Assembly: GCF_026241225.1 (NCBI RefSeq)
Contig: NZ_JAPFQP010000001.1
Location: 1,488,001-1,552,000 of the forward strand
Direction: 5' to 3'
Length of the DNA stretch: 64,000 nucleotides
From: Lentiprolixibacter aurantiacus
GTDB lineage: Bacteria; Bacteroidota; Bacteroidia; Flavobacteriales; Flavobacteriaceae
Shown here: one piece after another, positions 1-8,004 of the stretch
How positions within the stretch are numbered: position 1 is the stretch's first letter
Layout: every line of letters begins with the position of its first letter
The notes under the pieces: model-generated
Told to the model about the DNA's origin: nothing
The model's input: only the letters and a program-made list of their open reading frames with translations
Database searches by the model: none
Made by a program: the position numbers and the translations under genes

Positions 1-251
1 AGGGTAAGGAACATAAGGACATTGATAAGCACCTTATCCTCTATTAAATATATGTATGCCCACCACAAGCCTAAATAGGCAATAAATATGTAGTAACCCC
101 TCAGGTGTACAAGGCGCTTGTACTCATATAAACAAGCCAGCCCGAAGACCATAAACAGGAAATCGAAGGCATCCGAACTGAGAAAAATCGCTGAAAGCAG
201 GATTAGCACATACAATGCCCCGGTAAGGAGTCTCCTTAACAATTCTCTCAT
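1..251 (-). CDS. cdsA: Phosphatidate cytidylyltransferase, N-terminal part (cut by window edge)
   Basis: The minus strand reads an open frame from an ATG at 251-249 to the window edge (83 codons). It begins MRELLRRLLTGALYVLI and continues with closely spaced hydrophobic segments separated by short loops. This matches the start of CdsA, the integral membrane enzyme that makes CDP-diacylglycerol from phosphatidate and CTP for phospholipid synthesis. The catalytic C-terminal signature lies outside the window, so the call rests on the N-terminus and on context: cdsA usually follows the LUD gene and ftsH in Flavobacteriaceae. The start lies one base beyond the stop of the LUD gene (253-255), which suggests translational coupling at the end of the rsfS-ftsH operon. 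Confidence 0.8.
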   Translation of the reverse strand, partial: MRELLRRLLTGALYVLILLSAIFLSSDAFDFLFMVFGLACLYEYKRLVHLRGYYIFIAYLGLWWAYIYLIEDKVLINVLMFLT

Positions 252-252
252 A

Positions 253-864
253 CTAAAGATCTTCCAGTAATAAGAGATATAAATGCTTGGAACTGCTACC
301 GTAGGTTAGAAAATCATCCTCGTTGTCTTCGGAAGCCTGAAAATGCTTGATAGTAGTAATGTTGCCTGGGAAACCATCCCTGTACTTGCGTTTGATTGAT
401 TTTAACCCCTCACCAATGGATTCCACTAACTGACTGGTTGTGGCAAATACAATGACGTTTTCAGGAACTTCGTTAATCTTCTTTTCCTTCAATTGATTGG
501 AGGATACCAGAATAGAACCGTTTTGAGCTATCAGATGTTCACAGGTAGTGAAAAACACCTCACTTTCGGAAGCCTTGTTCGTAAAGGTGAGGTTTTCTTT
601 TGAAAAGCGCTCTTCCAGACGTGGATTTAACGTGAAGAAGGGGTGATCGTGCCACCCGTTTTCGTCAAGGATATTCTTAAGGGCTTCGGAGATTTCATCA
701 AAGGAATCACAGTATAAAAATTTACCGCCATTTGTTTTAAAATGTATGGTAAATTTTTCGTCTACTGGTATCTGGAGGTCGGGCATATGCACCCCTCTGG
801 TTTCTGCAGTTTCCTTGGAGACCTTTTTTTTGCCTCCCCCGAAAAGTTTATCCCAAAGACCCAT
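253..864 (-). CDS. LUD-domain protein (lactate-utilisation LutB/LutC-like fold)
   Basis: The 203-residue protein starts MGLWDKLFGGGKKK and has the LUD (DUF162) pattern: an acidic middle segment, a stretch around residues 105-150 resembling the nucleotide- or substrate-binding core (HLIAQNGSILVSS, then VIVFATTSQLV), and a short C-terminal strand ending LYLLLLEDL. LUD proteins are named from lactate oxidation (LutC), but this single-domain flavobacterial version sits between ftsH and cdsA with no lutA or lutB beside it. Its true role is unknown and may concern membrane quality control or lipid synthesis. It lies 56 bp downstream of ftsH and almost touches cdsA, so cotranscription is likely. Confidence 0.75.
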   Translation of the reverse strand: MGLWDKLFGGGKKKVSKETAETRGVHMPDLQIPVDEKFTIHFKTNGGKFLYCDSFDEISEALKNILDENGWHDHPFFTLNPRLEERFSKENLTFTNKASESEVFFTTCEHLIAQNGSILVSSNQLKEKKINEVPENVIVFATTSQLVESIGEGLKSIKRKYRDGFPGNITTIKHFQASEDNEDDFLTYGSSSKHLYLLLLEDL

Positions 865-920
865 TCGTGTACAGTCAAATCACGTAGCGTCCTTTGTATT
901 AATAAAAACGCTATACGAAC

Positions 921-2912
921 TTATTTATTTTCTTCGGTAGTTTCCTCCTCGGGTGTAAGTTTGTCCGAGGGAATTTCCTGACCTTTTTGATCAAAATGTT
1001 TTTCAAAAGGCCTTCTACCAAAGATTTTTTCCAAATCTTCCTTAAAGATAACCTCTTTTTCCAATAATCGTTCTGCAAGAGCAGTAAGTTTGTCTTTATG
1101 CTCATGAAGTACAGCTATGGCACGCTGATACTGTTCCTCAACAATTTTGGAAATTTCTTCATCTATCTTCTGGGCAGTTTGCTCGCTGTAGGGTTTGGTA
1201 AATCCATACTCACTTTGCCCTGAGGAGTCATAATACGTAAGGTTGCCAATCTCGTCATTCATGCCATAAATGGTAACCATGGCACGGGCCTGTTTGGTAA
1301 CTTTTTCGAGATCGCTTAAGGCTCCGGTAGAGATTTTATCAAATATAACTTTCTCCGCAGCCCGGCCTCCCAGAGTGGCGCACATTTCATCCTGCATCTG
1401 TTCCGGGCGCACTATAAGACGTTCTTCCGGCAGGTACCAGGCCGAACCTAGCGACTGCCCACGAGGTACAATAGTTACCTTAACCAGGGGGGCCGCATGT
1501 TCCAGCATCCAGCTTACCGTGGCATGCCCAGCTTCGTGATAGGCAATGGTTCGCTTTTCCTCGGGTGTGATAATTTTGTTTTTCTTCTCCAGTCCTCCTA
1601 CAATACGGTCTACCGCATCAAGGAAGTCCTGTTTGCTCACCGCCTTTTTCTCTTTCCTTGCTGCGATAAGGGCTGCTTCATTGCATACGTTGGCGATATC
1701 TGCCCCTGAGAATCCCGGGGTTTGCCTTGCCAGGAAATCGAGATCCAGGGTTTCCGAGGTCTTAATTGGTCTCAGGTGGACTTCAAATATTTCCTTGCGC
1801 TCACGTATATCCGGAAGGTCTACATAGATCTGGCGATCGAACCTCCCTGCACGCATCAGGGCTTTATCCAGCACATCTGCGCGGTTGGTAGCGGCCAGTA
1901 CAATTACATTGGTGTTGGTGCCAAAACCATCCATCTCGGTTAACAGCTGATTCAGGGTATTTTCCCTTTCGTCATTAGAACCGGTAATATTATTCTTCCC
2001 ACGGGCACGTCCAATGGCGTCTATCTCGTCTATAAAAATGATAGAGGGAGACTTGTCCTTGGCCTGCTTAAACAGGTCTCTTACCCTCGAGGCTCCCACA
2101 CCGACAAACATTTCAACGAAGTCTGAACCGGACAGTGAAAAGAAAGGTACTTTGGCTTCTCCTGCTACTGCTTTGGCCAACAAGGTCTTTCCCGTTCCCG
2201 GAGGTCCTACCAGCAGGGCCCCTTTGGGGATCTTACCTCCCAGGGAGGTGTATTTATCAGGATTCTTCAGGAACTCGACAATCTCCTCAACTTCTTCCTT
2301 GGCACCCTCCAATCCGGCTACGTCCTGGAAAGAAGTACGGGTATCGGTTTTCTCGTCAAAAAGCTTGGCTTTGGATTTCCCGATATTGAAAATTTGCCCT
2401 CCTGCGCCTCCTCCTGCACCTCCGGACATACGCCTCATCAGGTAAATCCAGATACCTATGATGAGCACAAATGGCAGGATGGTTATGAGAAGATCCATAA
2501 ACAGGTTGGACTCCTTGTCGAATTCAACAATGGTATCCAGGCTGTTTTCTTTCTTAATTTCGTCAATATCGCTCTGAAAAAGCTGGAGGTCACCATAATC
2601 CAGAATATATTGGGGAATTGCCCCTGTAGTAGGAAAGAGTGGTTTTTCTGCCACATCTTTATGCACATCTTTCTGCAGGGCCTCGTCTGTGAGGTATACC
2701 CTGGCCTGATCGGTATTGGTAATAATGATGATCTTCTGGATATCACCATTTCTCAAATACTCCTGCAATTCGGAGGTAGTTGTCTTTTTGGTAGTTGAAA
2801 ACCCTTCTCCCCCAAAAAACTGAAACCCGATGAGCAATATGGCTATGAGGCCATAGATCCACCAGGCGCTGAATCTCGGTTTTTTCTGAGGGGTCTTATT
2901 GTCTTTTGCCAT
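921..2912 (-). CDS. ftsH: ATP-dependent zinc metalloprotease FtsH
   Basis: This 663-residue membrane AAA+ protease degrades unassembled or damaged membrane proteins and selected cytosolic regulators. Visible landmarks are a first membrane helix at about 16-33, a periplasmic FtsH extracellular domain at about 40-138, a second helix at about 139-159, a Gly-rich linker, Walker A GPPGTGKT at 236-243, Walker B FIDEID at 293-298, the second region of homology with its Arg fingers near the GRFDR motif, and the zinc motif HEAGH at 459-463. Length and architecture are normal for the family. The start lies 7 bp after the rsfS stop, so the two are one transcriptional unit with the LUD gene and cdsA downstream. 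Confidence 0.97.
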   Translation of the reverse strand: MAKDNKTPQKKPRFSAWWIYGLIAILLIGFQFFGGEGFSTTKKTTTSELQEYLRNGDIQKIIIITNTDQARVYLTDEALQKDVHKDVAEKPLFPTTGAIPQYILDYGDLQLFQSDIDEIKKENSLDTIVEFDKESNLFMDLLITILPFVLIIGIWIYLMRRMSGGAGGGAGGQIFNIGKSKAKLFDEKTDTRTSFQDVAGLEGAKEEVEEIVEFLKNPDKYTSLGGKIPKGALLVGPPGTGKTLLAKAVAGEAKVPFFSLSGSDFVEMFVGVGASRVRDLFKQAKDKSPSIIFIDEIDAIGRARGKNNITGSNDERENTLNQLLTEMDGFGTNTNVIVLAATNRADVLDKALMRAGRFDRQIYVDLPDIRERKEIFEVHLRPIKTSETLDLDFLARQTPGFSGADIANVCNEAALIAARKEKKAVSKQDFLDAVDRIVGGLEKKNKIITPEEKRTIAYHEAGHATVSWMLEHAAPLVKVTIVPRGQSLGSAWYLPEERLIVRPEQMQDEMCATLGGRAAEKVIFDKISTGALSDLEKVTKQARAMVTIYGMNDEIGNLTYYDSSGQSEYGFTKPYSEQTAQKIDEEISKIVEEQYQRAIAVLHEHKDKLTALAERLLEKEVIFKEDLEKIFGRRPFEKHFDQKGQEIPSDKLTPEEETTEENK

Positions 2913-2919
2913 TTTTAAT

Positions 2920-3297
2920 TTACTGATTTACACTTCGCTCCACTACTGTCATCTTCGCATCACCCCAAAGGCCTTCTATATCATAGAATTCGCGGGCCTG
3001 TGGCTGGAAAACATGGACTACTATATTGACGTAATCCAGAAGTACCCATTCGCCGTTTTCCCTGCCTTCTACATGCCAGGGTTTGTCTTTACTAGCTTTG
3101 CTAACGGATTTTTGTACAGAATTGACTATCGCATTGACATGCGTATTGGAAGTACCATTGCAAATGATGAAATAATCACAAACAGTATTCTCAATTTCCC
3201 TTAAGTCAAGTAGGTTTATATCCAGTCCTTTTACTTCTTCTATTCCGTGTAAGATTAGGGCAATTAACTCATCTGCACTAGCTTTCCTTTTCTGCAT
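2920..3297 (-). CDS. rsfS: Ribosome silencing factor RsfS
   Basis: A 125-residue RsfS/Iojap-family protein. The family binds ribosomal protein L14 on free 50S subunits and blocks subunit joining when nutrients are scarce. The conserved core is clear: the DYFIICNGTSNTHVNAI segment at about 41-57, the WHVEGRENGEWVLLDY segment at about 74-89, and the HVFQPQAREFYDIEGLWGDA tail at about 94-113. It is first in the operon with ftsH, LUD and cdsA, and divergent from birA. A TAACTTTG -7 box on the minus strand (3317-3324) lies about 20 bp before the start codon. Confidence 0.95.
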   Translation of the reverse strand: MQKRKASADELIALILHGIEEVKGLDINLLDLREIENTVCDYFIICNGTSNTHVNAIVNSVQKSVSKASKDKPWHVEGRENGEWVLLDYVNIVVHVFQPQAREFYDIEGLWGDAKMTVVERSVNQ

Positions 3298-3316
3298 TAA
3301 GTGATTTTAGTTTGTA

Positions 3317-3324
3317 CAAAGTTA
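3317..3324 (-). promoter_or_regulatory. -7 promoter element of the rsfS-ftsH operon
   Basis: On the minus strand this reads TAACTTTG, an exact match to the Bacteroidota -7 consensus TAnnTTTG. Predicted transcription start is about 4 nt downstream, leaving a leader of roughly 16 nt before the rsfS ATG. I do not see a clear TTTG -33 element at the expected distance. Confidence 0.55.
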
Positions 3325-3336
3325 TTATTTTTTTGT

Positions 3337-3367
3337 TTTGCCGGACATTGTTTTTAACATAACATTG
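3337..3367 (+). promoter_or_regulatory. birA promoter (-33 TTTG and -7-like TAACATTG)
   Basis: TTTG at 3337-3340 is followed after exactly 19 bp by TAACATTG at 3360-3367, one mismatch from TAnnTTTG. The predicted start of transcription, about 3371, lies downstream of the possible GTG start at 3370. This supports the ATG at 3391 as the birA start. Confidence 0.5.
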
Positions 3368-3390
3368 TAGTGATAAAACAAGGCCTCCGC

Positions 3391-4122
3391 ATGCTTTTGA
3401 TCAAACTTGATGCCACGGATTCTACCAATGCATACCTAAAAGATCTTTTGGTAAAGCAAAACCCACCTGATGGTACCGTAGTCCAGGCAGACTGCCAGAA
3501 AAAAGGCCGCGGGCAGCTGGGCAGGGAATGGATTTCAGATCCAGGTAAAAACCTGACAATTAGTATCTTAAAAAGATTTGATCAGTTAAAGGCTTCGGAT
3601 CAGTTCGCAATCAGCATAAGTACTTCACTGGCTATAGTCGAAGTACTTAAAAGGTATGAAGTACCGGATATTAGGGTAAAATGGCCGAACGACATTCTGT
3701 CAGGTAAACAAAAACTCTGTGGGATTCTGGTCGAAAATATAGTAAAAGGGGCCTATCTGAAGGCTGCCGTTATCGGTATCGGGCTTAATGTAAATCAGGA
3801 TCAATTTCCACCAGGACTAAAAGCTACTTCTATTAGCTTACAGATCGGGAAAGAACTGCCACTGGAAAACGTCCTGAAAGACCTGACCGGGGCCCTGGAA
3901 AGGCAAATCAACAAATTTCTGTCCGGTCCTGTAGAAAATGCTCAGGTATCATACGAAGAAATGCTCTATGGGAAGGGGGAGAGGATGCTATTCAGTACGC
4001 CACTTGGAGATAGTTTTAGCGGTGTTATCCAGGGAATAGATACCATTGGTAGACTTGTGGTGAAAAGAGATTCGGGTACCGAAGATACTTACGGTTTAAA
4101 CGAAATCCGGATGGTCCTATGA
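3391..4122 (+). CDS. birA: Biotin--[acetyl-CoA-carboxylase] ligase BirA, monofunctional
   Basis: The protein attaches biotin to the carrier domain of acetyl-CoA carboxylase and other biotin enzymes via biotinyl-AMP. From ATG 3391 it has 243 residues. It shows the N-terminal DATDSTNAYL segment, the GRGQLGR adenylate-binding loop at 39-45, and KWPND at 97-101. There is no N-terminal helix-turn-helix, so it is a pure ligase and not the repressor type found in E. coli. A GTG at 3370 would add seven residues, but family N-termini and the predicted promoter favour 3391. It is divergent from rsfS and convergent with the SRPBCC gene (21 bp apart). Confidence 0.93.
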   Translation: MLLIKLDATDSTNAYLKDLLVKQNPPDGTVVQADCQKKGRGQLGREWISDPGKNLTISILKRFDQLKASDQFAISISTSLAIVEVLKRYEVPDIRVKWPNDILSGKQKLCGILVENIVKGAYLKAAVIGIGLNVNQDQFPPGLKATSISLQIGKELPLENVLKDLTGALERQINKFLSGPVENAQVSYEEMLYGKGERMLFSTPLGDSFSGVIQGIDTIGRLVVKRDSGTEDTYGLNEIRMVL

Positions 4123-4143
4123 AGGTGATCCTGGAAGGCCAAT

Positions 4144-4539
4144 CTATTCGATGCGACTCATATTTTCGGACAGGGTGCCGATAAAATTGGTGATCGGGGT
4201 TTTGATCATCATCGCCATCATGGCGTTGAATTCTCCCTCAAAGCTCAGGAAAACTTCAGATTTCTCTTCCGCAATTTCAGCAATATGAGCGGTAAGGGTA
4301 AAGGGGAGCTTATCACTTGCTGCACCCAGGACAACTTTGGAAAAAGGGACTTCTTCTTTCTTTTTTAAGGCTATTTCCGGCATACCCTTTAAAGCAAAGA
4401 GGAAGGTGTCCGGATTTACTACTTCAAATTTATCCACATTATCCGGCATTAATGTTTCAAAATTTTTAGGTTCGGTAAGGAATTCAAATACTTCCTTGCT
4501 GCTTTTTCCTATCGTATTCTTTGGGCTTTCTAAGTGCAT
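4144..4539 (-). CDS. SRPBCC-superfamily (polyketide cyclase/START-like) protein
   Basis: The 131-residue protein resembles small flavobacterial SRPBCC proteins. It has an N-terminal strand (MHLESPKNTIGKSSKEVFEFL), central strands, and a long C-terminal helix beginning near FNAMMAMMIKTPITNFIG. The fold makes a deep hydrophobic cavity for a ligand, but no ligand can be named from sequence. It starts one base after the pyrE stop on the same strand, so the two are almost surely cotranscribed and possibly translationally coupled. No signal peptide is visible, so it should be cytosolic. Confidence 0.75.
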   Translation of the reverse strand: MHLESPKNTIGKSSKEVFEFLTEPKNFETLMPDNVDKFEVVNPDTFLFALKGMPEIALKKKEEVPFSKVVLGAASDKLPFTLTAHIAEIAEEKSEVFLSFEGEFNAMMAMMIKTPITNFIGTLSENMSRIE

Positions 4540-4540
4540 T

Positions 4541-5185
4541 TTACAGAGTATTCCAGCCTGCGGGATTTTGTCGCCAGTCCATCAGGGTATCTAGTTGTTC
4601 TTCCTTTATATAGTTCGTTTCCGTGGCCTGGCGTATCAGGTGGTCGTAATCGCAAAGCGTATGCAAGTCAACCCCTTTTTCTTCGAAATTGGTTTTGGCC
4701 ACTTCAAATCCATAAGTAAAAATTGCGACCATTCCTTTGACCACTGCATTCTGCTCTTCAAGCGCTGCCACCGCATTCAGGCTGCTTTTCCCTGTACTGA
4801 TCAGATCTTCAATAACCACTACTTTCTGATTGGCCTCCAGGTAGCCTTCAATCTGATTTTGCCTGCCATGGGATTTGGGTTCAGGCCTCACATAGATAAA
4901 AGGAAGCCCCAGATATTCCGCTACCAGCATGCCAATTCCTATTGCCCCGGTAGCTACTCCGGCAATCACATCGGGTTTGCCGTATAAATCTTCCACGCAT
5001 TTCCCCATTTCTTCACGGATAAAGTTTCGAATTGGGGGATAAGAAAGGATAATTCTATTGTCGCAGTAGATAGGTGATTTCCATCCCGACGCCCATGTAA
5101 AAGGATTTTCGGGTCTCAACTTAATTGCATTAATTTGCAACAGAAGTTCTGCTGTTTTCGCCGCGGTATCTTTGTCCAAAACCAT
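4541..5185 (-). CDS. pyrE: Orotate phosphoribosyltransferase PyrE
   Basis: PyrE converts orotate and PRPP to orotidine 5'-phosphate, the fifth step of de novo pyrimidine synthesis. The 214-residue protein carries an N-terminal substrate segment (KLRPENPFTWASGWKSPIYCDNR region), the flexible catalytic loop with RPEPKSHGRQNQIEG, and the PRPP-binding signature VVVIEDLISTGKSS. The frame extends 24 codons further upstream, but family proteins begin near MVLDKDTA, so ATG 5185 is chosen. A TACATTTG -7 box ends only 4 nt before this ATG, so the mRNA may have almost no leader. The SRPBCC gene follows directly. Confidence 0.95.
   Translation of the reverse strand: MVLDKDTAAKTAELLLQINAIKLRPENPFTWASGWKSPIYCDNRIILSYPPIRNFIREEMGKCVEDLYGKPDVIAGVATGAIGIGMLVAEYLGLPFIYVRPEPKSHGRQNQIEGYLEANQKVVVIEDLISTGKSSLNAVAALEEQNAVVKGMVAIFTYGFEVAKTNFEEKGVDLHTLCDYDHLIRQATETNYIKEEQLDTLMDWRQNPAGWNTL
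5167..5174 (+). promoter_or_regulatory. -7 promoter element of the NUDIX gene, inside pyrE
   Basis: TATCTTTG matches the TAnnTTTG consensus exactly. It lies within pyrE codons 4-7 on the opposite strand and 9-18 bp before the two candidate NUDIX start codons (5184 and 5193). No convincing TTTG occurs 17-21 bp upstream. Confidence 0.55.
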
Positions 5186-5189
5186 GTCG

Positions 5190-5197
5190 CAAATGTA
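5190..5197 (-). promoter_or_regulatory. -7 promoter element of pyrE, overlapping the NUDIX start codon
   Basis: On the minus strand this reads TACATTTG, an exact TAnnTTTG match. Its downstream edge is 4 nt from the pyrE ATG, predicting a nearly leaderless transcript. It overlaps the NUDIX ATG at 5193-5195. A -33 TTTG is not evident. Confidence 0.5.
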
Positions 5198-5780
5198 TAA
5201 AGTTTTTGTTAAAAACGCTCCGCTGATTTTAACGAATAAACTCTCCGAAACCAACAATGGCGAATACTTCTTGCTGAACAGCGATGCTATTCAAAAAGCC
5301 ATTGATGCCCTAAACAGTGGAAAGCTGGAAAAGGCTTTCATTTACCATCCGAACAATGAGGAGATCCTGAAGAAATTCACAAAAAAAATTCCTATGGAGA
5401 TTGCGGCCGGTGGTGTGGTAACCAACAAGGAAGGAAAAGTTCTTTTCATCTATAGAAACAACAAATGGGACCTTCCCAAGGGAAAACTGGATAAGGGTGA
5501 AACCATTAAAGAATGTGCCCTTAGAGAGGTGGAAGAGGAGACCGGGGTGCAAAACCTGAAGATCGAAAATTTCTTAACCACTACCTACCATATTTTCAAA
5601 AGCAATGGCAAGTACAGGCTTAAGGAGGTGCATTGGTTTGCCATGAAAACTAATTACAAAGGCCCTCTGATTGGTCAGCTAAGCGAGGGTATAGAAAAAG
5701 TGAAATGGAAAGGCCCCAAAAAGATCCAGAAAGCCCTTGAGAATTCCTACACCAACATCAAGTCCCTGTTCGGACATTGA
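5193..5780 (+). CDS. NUDIX hydrolase
   Basis: The 195-residue protein contains a complete Nudix box (G-x5-E-x7-REVEEETGV, residues about 97-119), which binds Mg2+ and cleaves nucleoside diphosphates linked to another moiety. The roughly 70 residues before the NUDIX fold form a lineage-specific extension, including a segment (AIDALNSGKLEKAFIYHPN) that does not look like a known domain. ATG 5193 (MYKVFVKNAP) is preferred; ATG 5184 would add three residues. The substrate cannot be predicted. The gene is divergent from pyrE with no real intergenic space, and convergent with the M14 peptidase 9 bp downstream. Confidence 0.88.
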   Translation: MYKVFVKNAPLILTNKLSETNNGEYFLLNSDAIQKAIDALNSGKLEKAFIYHPNNEEILKKFTKKIPMEIAAGGVVTNKEGKVLFIYRNNKWDLPKGKLDKGETIKECALREVEEETGVQNLKIENFLTTTYHIFKSNGKYRLKEVHWFAMKTNYKGPLIGQLSEGIEKVKWKGPKKIQKALENSYTNIKSLFGH

Positions 5781-5789
5781 TGCCTTCTT

Positions 5790-7538
5790 TTACTCAGGAA
5801 CCCTTATTACAGGGTATCTTTTATATTCTTTTTCCGCATAGGGCGACTGTTCAAATAACCAGTACAGCTGGCGGTAGGCATTTTGACCAAAGGCTTCATC
5901 TTCTGTCTTTTTTTCCTGGAAGGCTACACGAAGACTGTCGTCTTCCTCAAGCAATTCCTCCATCATATCTTCAAAAACATAGGGTGAAAATCCTTCCTTG
6001 CGCTGTAAAATGGCATCAAAGAAGTTCCAGTTAAAAAAGGAATCCGGCGCTGATGGCTCCAATGTTTCCAGTAAGTATCTCACCCCGGCCTGGCCGGTAG
6101 GAATCCACAATCCTCCTTCCTTTACCAGCACAGAATCCATACTTGAATCAACTGTGGTATTGTAATGCGGGTAGTGGCCTTCATATGCCCTGCTCCGAGT
6201 CTGGTAATGATCTATGTTATATACTTCTGCCATCAAAGTGGTGTCCCGGTCAATTCGGGTGTATTGGATTTCATTGCGATCCAAATAGGGTTGAATATGA
6301 TCCCAGCCCGCGGGAATTATGTAGGCAGCAGGAATGCGAACAGAATCCGAAGGTATAAAGGTGTCGTAATAGGGTATCTCCTTTTCAAATGGTCTGTTCT
6401 GGTCATAACGGAGGCGGGGGAGGCCGGTAACTTTGCTTGGGATTGTATCTGCATGATACCCTTTGAAATTGAGTTGCCTCACGCTGGCGGAATCAATTTT
6501 CCATCCTGTTGGGTAGAAAGCGCCTTCTGTGAGGGCCGCAAAGGCTTCCTGCTTTTGTTTTTTGATTTCCCCACTGTATTCCCCTGTTACGGATACAACA
6601 GACTTAAGCAGGGCATAGGTTCCGGCCACGCGGTCTTCATAAGGTTTAAGCATGTGGGTTTCTACCATTAGCCCCAGCGTATTCCATAGGGTTGTATAAC
6701 CCGTGGAGTAGCGCGGGTAGTCCATAAACTGGCTGAACCCTGTTTCGGGTACGCGATTAAAGACATTTACATAGGGTGTGATGTCCCAGCCATCCAGGGC
6801 CAGTGCTTTTTCCAGTGAAGGTTGCCAGGTATCATGCAGAAAAGCACCCATGTTACCCCCAAGTTTGTTATGCTGGGTAAAAAGATGGGTAAGCGTGTAC
6901 TGATAATCGGCACCATTACTTACGTGGGTATCTACAAAAACATCGGGTTTGAGCAGGTGGAAAATGCGGGCAAAGCTAGCTGCGTTTTTGGTGTCTGCTT
7001 TGATAAAATCACGATTCAGGTCGTAGTTCCTGGCGTTGCCCCTGAAACCATATTCCAGAGGCCCGTTCTGGTTTACCCTGCTTGTGCTATTCCTGTTCAT
7101 TGCACCGCCAATATTGTATACGGGTATAGTTGCAATAACCGTTTTTTCCGGGGCTTTTTGTTTCCCTATCGCAAGGTCACGGAAAAACATCATGGTGGCA
7201 TCTATCCCATCGCTTTCGCCGGGATGGATCCCGTTATTGATCAGGATGATAGATTTATTTTCCCGTACTTTTTCGAAGTTGAATTCGCCCTCCGGATTGA
7301 AGGTCACCACATGCAGCGGCAGGCCAATATCTGTTTCTCCTACAGATTGAATGTTGATTTCGGGAAATTCCCTGGCGAGCTTGAGATAAAAAGCAAGTAC
7401 CTGGTCATAGGTAGCTGTTTCATTTCCTGAGCCCTGCTCGTAAGGTGTCTGATAATCCACTACCTTCTTTTCCACTTTGGTTTCACATGACCATGTCAGG
7501 CCCGTCAGAAACAAAACTATGAATGCCTTAAAGCGCAT
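5790..7538 (-). CDS. M14-family zinc carboxypeptidase lipoprotein
   Basis: The 582-residue protein has a lipoprotein signal (lipobox LTWSC, Cys18) and an M14 carboxypeptidase domain in its first 300 residues. The zinc ligands H105 and E108 lie in HPGESDG and the third ligand H205 lies in VDTHVSNGAD; the NARNYDLNRDF segment (168-178) supplies substrate-carboxylate contacts. The C-terminal 250 residues are a less conserved extension typical of Bacteroidota M14 proteins of this size. It probably trims peptides at the outer membrane or in the periplasm. It stands alone, convergent with the NUDIX gene and 61 bp downstream of the response regulator. Confidence 0.87.
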   Translation of the reverse strand: MRFKAFIVLFLTGLTWSCETKVEKKVVDYQTPYEQGSGNETATYDQVLAFYLKLAREFPEINIQSVGETDIGLPLHVVTFNPEGEFNFEKVRENKSIILINNGIHPGESDGIDATMMFFRDLAIGKQKAPEKTVIATIPVYNIGGAMNRNSTSRVNQNGPLEYGFRGNARNYDLNRDFIKADTKNAASFARIFHLLKPDVFVDTHVSNGADYQYTLTHLFTQHNKLGGNMGAFLHDTWQPSLEKALALDGWDITPYVNVFNRVPETGFSQFMDYPRYSTGYTTLWNTLGLMVETHMLKPYEDRVAGTYALLKSVVSVTGEYSGEIKKQKQEAFAALTEGAFYPTGWKIDSASVRQLNFKGYHADTIPSKVTGLPRLRYDQNRPFEKEIPYYDTFIPSDSVRIPAAYIIPAGWDHIQPYLDRNEIQYTRIDRDTTLMAEVYNIDHYQTRSRAYEGHYPHYNTTVDSSMDSVLVKEGGLWIPTGQAGVRYLLETLEPSAPDSFFNWNFFDAILQRKEGFSPYVFEDMMEELLEEDDSLRVAFQEKKTEDEAFGQNAYRQLYWLFEQSPYAEKEYKRYPVIRVPE

Positions 7539-7599
7539 ATTCCCAAATCTTGAATGAGCGGGAATAAAAATAGGGAATTATGAAGGAAAGTTGGTTGTT

Positions 7600-8004
7600 T
7601 CAGGCTACTCGGGTGATCTCGGCGATATCTGATCTGCGAATAGGCTTATTCTTGTAATCCAGAAGGTGATGTGTCCGGGTTTTGAAGCGTTCCCAGTTTT
7701 GTTTGTCAGCCGGGTCAATGGAGGAGGTTACGATATTTATCCTGATCCTTTCTTTCAGCGGAAGGGCGATAAATTCTTCCAGGAACTGCCATCCATCCAT
7801 GATGGGCATATTGATATCCAGAAAAATAACTTCTGGAACACCGGAGCCTTCCTCAATACGCAATTTTATCCCATCCAGGGCTTCTTTGCCGTTTCCATAG
7901 GTAATAATATCCTGGCTGGCTTCTATGGAATGAAGCATTTTTTTTATTCCGAAAACTGTGATGGGGTCGTCATCAATAATGCTAATAGCCCTAATTTTTT
8001 TCAT
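7600..8004 (-). CDS. Single-domain response regulator (CheY-like receiver)
   Basis: The 134-residue protein is a receiver domain without an output domain. The acidic pocket (IIDDDP, residues 9-14), phosphoacceptor D63 (FLDINMPIMDGW), a switch T/S in IVTSS near 93-95 and the conserved Lys120-Pro121 (NKPI) are all present. The loop before D63 is slightly extended, a feature of small Bacteroidota receivers paired with PAS kinases. The gene overlaps the 3' end of the histidine kinase by 14 bp, so the kinase is its likely phosphodonor. With no DNA-binding domain it must act by protein contact or as a phosphorelay intermediate. Confidence 0.92.
   Translation of the reverse strand: MKKIRAISIIDDDPITVFGIKKMLHSIEASQDIITYGNGKEALDGIKLRIEEGSGVPEVIFLDINMPIMDGWQFLEEFIALPLKERIRINIVTSSIDPADKQNWERFKTRTHHLLDYKNKPIRRSDIAEITRVA

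Noticed and set aside
3370-3390. GTG start for birA at 3370
   Set aside because: It lies upstream of the predicted transcription start and adds residues not seen in the family.
6165-7430. Plus-strand frames of 168 and 202 codons
   Set aside because: Both are antisense to the M14 peptidase, with no recognisable motifs.
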